From Thermoplasmata archaeon (lineage in GTDB: Archaea > Thermoplasmatota > Thermoplasmata > Lutacidiplasmatales > UBA184), in contig JASHQN010000124.1 of NCBI GenBank assembly GCA_030039135.1, positions 1 to 6,613 of the forward strand: 6,613 bases of DNA. Reading direction: 5' to 3'. Position numbers and translations under genes: made by a program. Shown piece after piece: positions 5,412 through 6,613 of the stretch. The notes under the pieces were generated by a model. It ran no database searches and was not told the DNA's origin. It was given only the letters and a program-made list of their open reading frames with translations. Each line of letters opens with the position of its first letter. Positions within the stretch are counted from its first letter, which is position 1.

Positions 5412-5795
5412 CTAGACCCTCCGGCCCCGGCGTCCCCCTTTCGGCTTGGTCCCGTCGTGGGGCACCGGCGTGACGTCCTCGATCCGCTGGATCTTGACCC
5501 CGGCGCGGGCGAGCGCGCGGATTGCCGCCTGGGCCCCAGGACCCGGGGAACGCGATCGGTTGCCGCCCGGCGCGCGGACCCGCACGTGGAGGGTCTCGTA
5601 CCCCTTTTCCTTGATCACGGCCGCGACCTGGTCGGCCGCCTTCATCGCCGCGTAGGGGCTCGATTCGTCGCGGGCGGCCTTCACGACCATCCCGCCGGTC
5701 GCCTTCGCCAGCGTCTCCGCCCCGGTGATGTCGGTGACCGTGATGTGGATGTTGTTGTAGCTGGCGAAAATGTGGGCGATCCCGATCTTCGTCAT
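5412..5795 (-). CDS. rps11: Small ribosomal subunit protein uS11
   Basis: This is a 127-residue protein of full family length. uS11 sits on the platform of the 30S subunit and helps shape the mRNA exit/E-site region with 16S rRNA. Family hallmarks are IAHIFASYNNIHITVTDITG near the N-terminus, KAADQVA in the middle, the motif RAPGGNRSRSPGPGAQAAIR at about 74-93, and the C-terminal VTPVPHDGTKPKGGRRGRRV. The frame is open further upstream to 6011, but that is the shadow of rps4. The correct ATG at 5795 is fixed by the N-terminal homology, by GGAGGGGG about 10 nt upstream, and by an ATGA overlap with the rps4 stop codon at 5792-5795. The overlap suggests translational coupling. Confidence 0.97.
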   Translation of the reverse strand: MTKIGIAHIFASYNNIHITVTDITGAETLAKATGGMVVKAARDESSPYAAMKAADQVAAVIKEKGYETLHVRVRAPGGNRSRSPGPGAQAAIRALARAGVKIQRIEDVTPVPHDGTKPKGGRRGRRV

Positions 5796-6391
5796 CGTCT
5801 CGGGTCCCCCTCCGCCGGCATCGCCGCGGGTTCCGGAGCCGAGGGCTTGGCGGTGAGCCGCTCGCGGAGAGCGACCCGGACCGGGTGCTCCTCGTCCGAG
5901 TAGGGGCTCGTCGTCGCGTAGCCGATCTGACCGTCCTCGTCGAGGCGGACGAGGTAGCCCGGTCGCGTGACCCGATGGTCCCCGACGACGAAGTGCCCGT
6001 GCACGATCCACTGGCGCGCGCTGTCGGCGGTCGGCGCGAGCCCGCGTCCGAGGACGATCGTCTGGAAGCGGCGACGCAGGATGTCCTCGGTGGTGAGCGC
6101 CAGCACGTCATCGAGGGTCGGCGTGCCGACGGAGAGCAGGCCGAGCCGCGTCAACCGGGCCAGGAGTTGATCGGTCTCGCGCTGCGCCTGGGCCCCGCCG
6201 GTCCTGAGTCGCGCCTGCAGCTCGCGGGCCTGGCCGCGGAATCCCCGGAGGATCGACTGGGCCTTCCAGAGCTCGCGCTTGTTCTTGAGGCCGTAGCGGT
6301 CGAGGAGCTTGCGCTCCTCCTCCATTCGGGCCGCCTCCCAGGGATGCTTCGGCGTGTCGTAGGTACGGCGCAGGAACTTCGGATCGCCCAT
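5792..6391 (-). CDS. rps4: Small ribosomal subunit protein uS4
   Basis: uS4 is a primary 16S rRNA-binding protein that starts assembly of the 30S body and lines the mRNA entry channel. The protein has 199 residues. The archaeal N-terminus MGDPKFLRRTYDTPKHPW is followed by a helical segment (RKLLDRYGLKNKRELWKAQS). The S4 RNA-binding domain lies at about 106-155 (LRRRFQTIVLGRGLAPTADSAR followed by IVHGHFVVGDHRVTRPGYLV). A Pro/Ala/Glu-rich tail of about 25 residues (AKPSAPEPAAMPAEGDPRR) ends the protein and looks disordered. The ATG at 6391 has AAGGAG overlapping the rps13 stop region about 10 nt upstream; the gap to rps13 is 7 nt. Its TGA shares bases with the rps11 ATG. Confidence 0.97.
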   Translation of the reverse strand: MGDPKFLRRTYDTPKHPWEAARMEEERKLLDRYGLKNKRELWKAQSILRGFRGQARELQARLRTGGAQAQRETDQLLARLTRLGLLSVGTPTLDDVLALTTEDILRRRFQTIVLGRGLAPTADSARQWIVHGHFVVGDHRVTRPGYLVRLDEDGQIGYATTSPYSDEEHPVRVALRERLTAKPSAPEPAAMPAEGDPRR

Positions 6392-6398
6392 CGCGCCG

Positions 6399-6613
6399 TC
6401 ACTCCTTCTTGGCCGGCGAGGGCGCCGGGCTGGCCTCTTCCTTCGCCGCGGCAGCGGCCGCTTCCTTGGCCGCCTTCTTCAGCACGCCGGCGGCCATCCC
6501 GGTCCGTCCGTTCGAGCGGGTCCGCTGGCCGCGGACCTTCTGCCCTCGCTCGTGGCGGACCCCGCGGTAGCTGCGGATCATCTTCATCAGGTTCACGTCG
6601 TCCCGGCGACGGG
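6399..6613 (-). CDS. rps13: Small ribosomal subunit protein uS13, C-terminal part (start outside window)
   Basis: The visible 70-odd residues are the end of uS13, the 30S head protein that contacts the P-site tRNA and the 50S intersubunit bridge. The frame is open through the window edge at 6613 with RRRDDVNLMKMIRSYRGVRH, so the GTG at 6596 is an internal valine, not a start. The invariant C-terminal block YRGVRHERGQKVRGQRTRSN followed by GRTG is intact; its basic residues contact rRNA and tRNA. After it comes an Ala/Lys/Glu/Pro-rich tail of about 30 residues (KKAAKEAAAAAAKEEASPAP and on to the end), probably helical then disordered. The gene ends in TGA at 6399-6401, 7 nt before rps4. Confidence 0.95.
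   Translation of the reverse strand, partial: RRRDDVNLMKMIRSYRGVRHERGQKVRGQRTRSNGRTGMAAGVLKKAAKEAAAAAAKEEASPAPSPAKKE

Noticed and set aside
5796..6011. Longer uS11 starting at 6011
   Set aside because: uS11 homology begins exactly at the ATG at 5795, with an SD just before it. The extension is a shadow of rps4.

Overview
This is a GC-rich archaeal stretch. The archaeal origin rests on the class of its information-processing genes. On the minus strand at the right end lies the archaeal ribosomal/RNA-polymerase cluster rps13-rps4-rps11-rpoD: archaeal-type uS13, uS4 and uS11, plus a RpoD (Rpo3) carrying the archaeal ferredoxin-like insert. A plus-strand gene for the translation-rescue factor Pelota meets this cluster tail to tail. 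The very high GC, short gene spacing and mixture with soil-type accessory genes (GNAT, MFS) would fit a GC-rich euryarchaeal or Thermoplasmatota-like genome. That lineage placement is inference and cannot be settled from this window.

Layout, left to right: (1) 1-621 (+), the C-terminal part of a tandem GNAT acetyltransferase, cut by the window edge; (2) 637-927 (-), a 96-residue protein of unknown function, convergent with it; (3) 928-1081, a structured intergenic region between divergent genes, with an orphan tRNA T-arm-like sequence on the minus strand; (4) 1082-2026 (+), a second tandem-GNAT protein; (5) 2039-3364 (-), an MFS exporter whose best start is a non-canonical CTG behind a strong Shine-Dalgarno (SD) sequence; (6) 3365-3501, a divergent promoter region; (7) 3502-4611 (+), Pelota; (8) 4562-5407 (-) rpoD, 5412-5795 (-) rps11, 5792-6391 (-) rps4 and 6399-6613 (-) the C-terminal part of rps13.

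The four right-hand genes form a tight operon (spacings of 7, -4 and 4 nt, each with an upstream SD-like sequence) that couples small-subunit assembly proteins to an RNA polymerase assembly subunit. The operon appears to end at rpoD, because a convergent pelA overlaps the last 50 bp of rpoD. The usual archaeal followers rpl18e, rpl13 and rps9 are therefore not adjacent. The left half looks like single-gene accessory transcription units. Two of them (the 96-residue ORF and the second GNAT gene) have no SD and have AT-rich TATA-like sites about 28-30 nt before the start codon, consistent with leaderless mRNAs.

I see no CRISPR array, insertion sequence, complete tRNA or rRNA, or obvious new multi-gene system. 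The points most worth a second look are the orphan T-arm/possible attachment-site remnant, the CTG start, the pelA/rpoD overlap with the operon break, and the small His/Cys-containing ORF.
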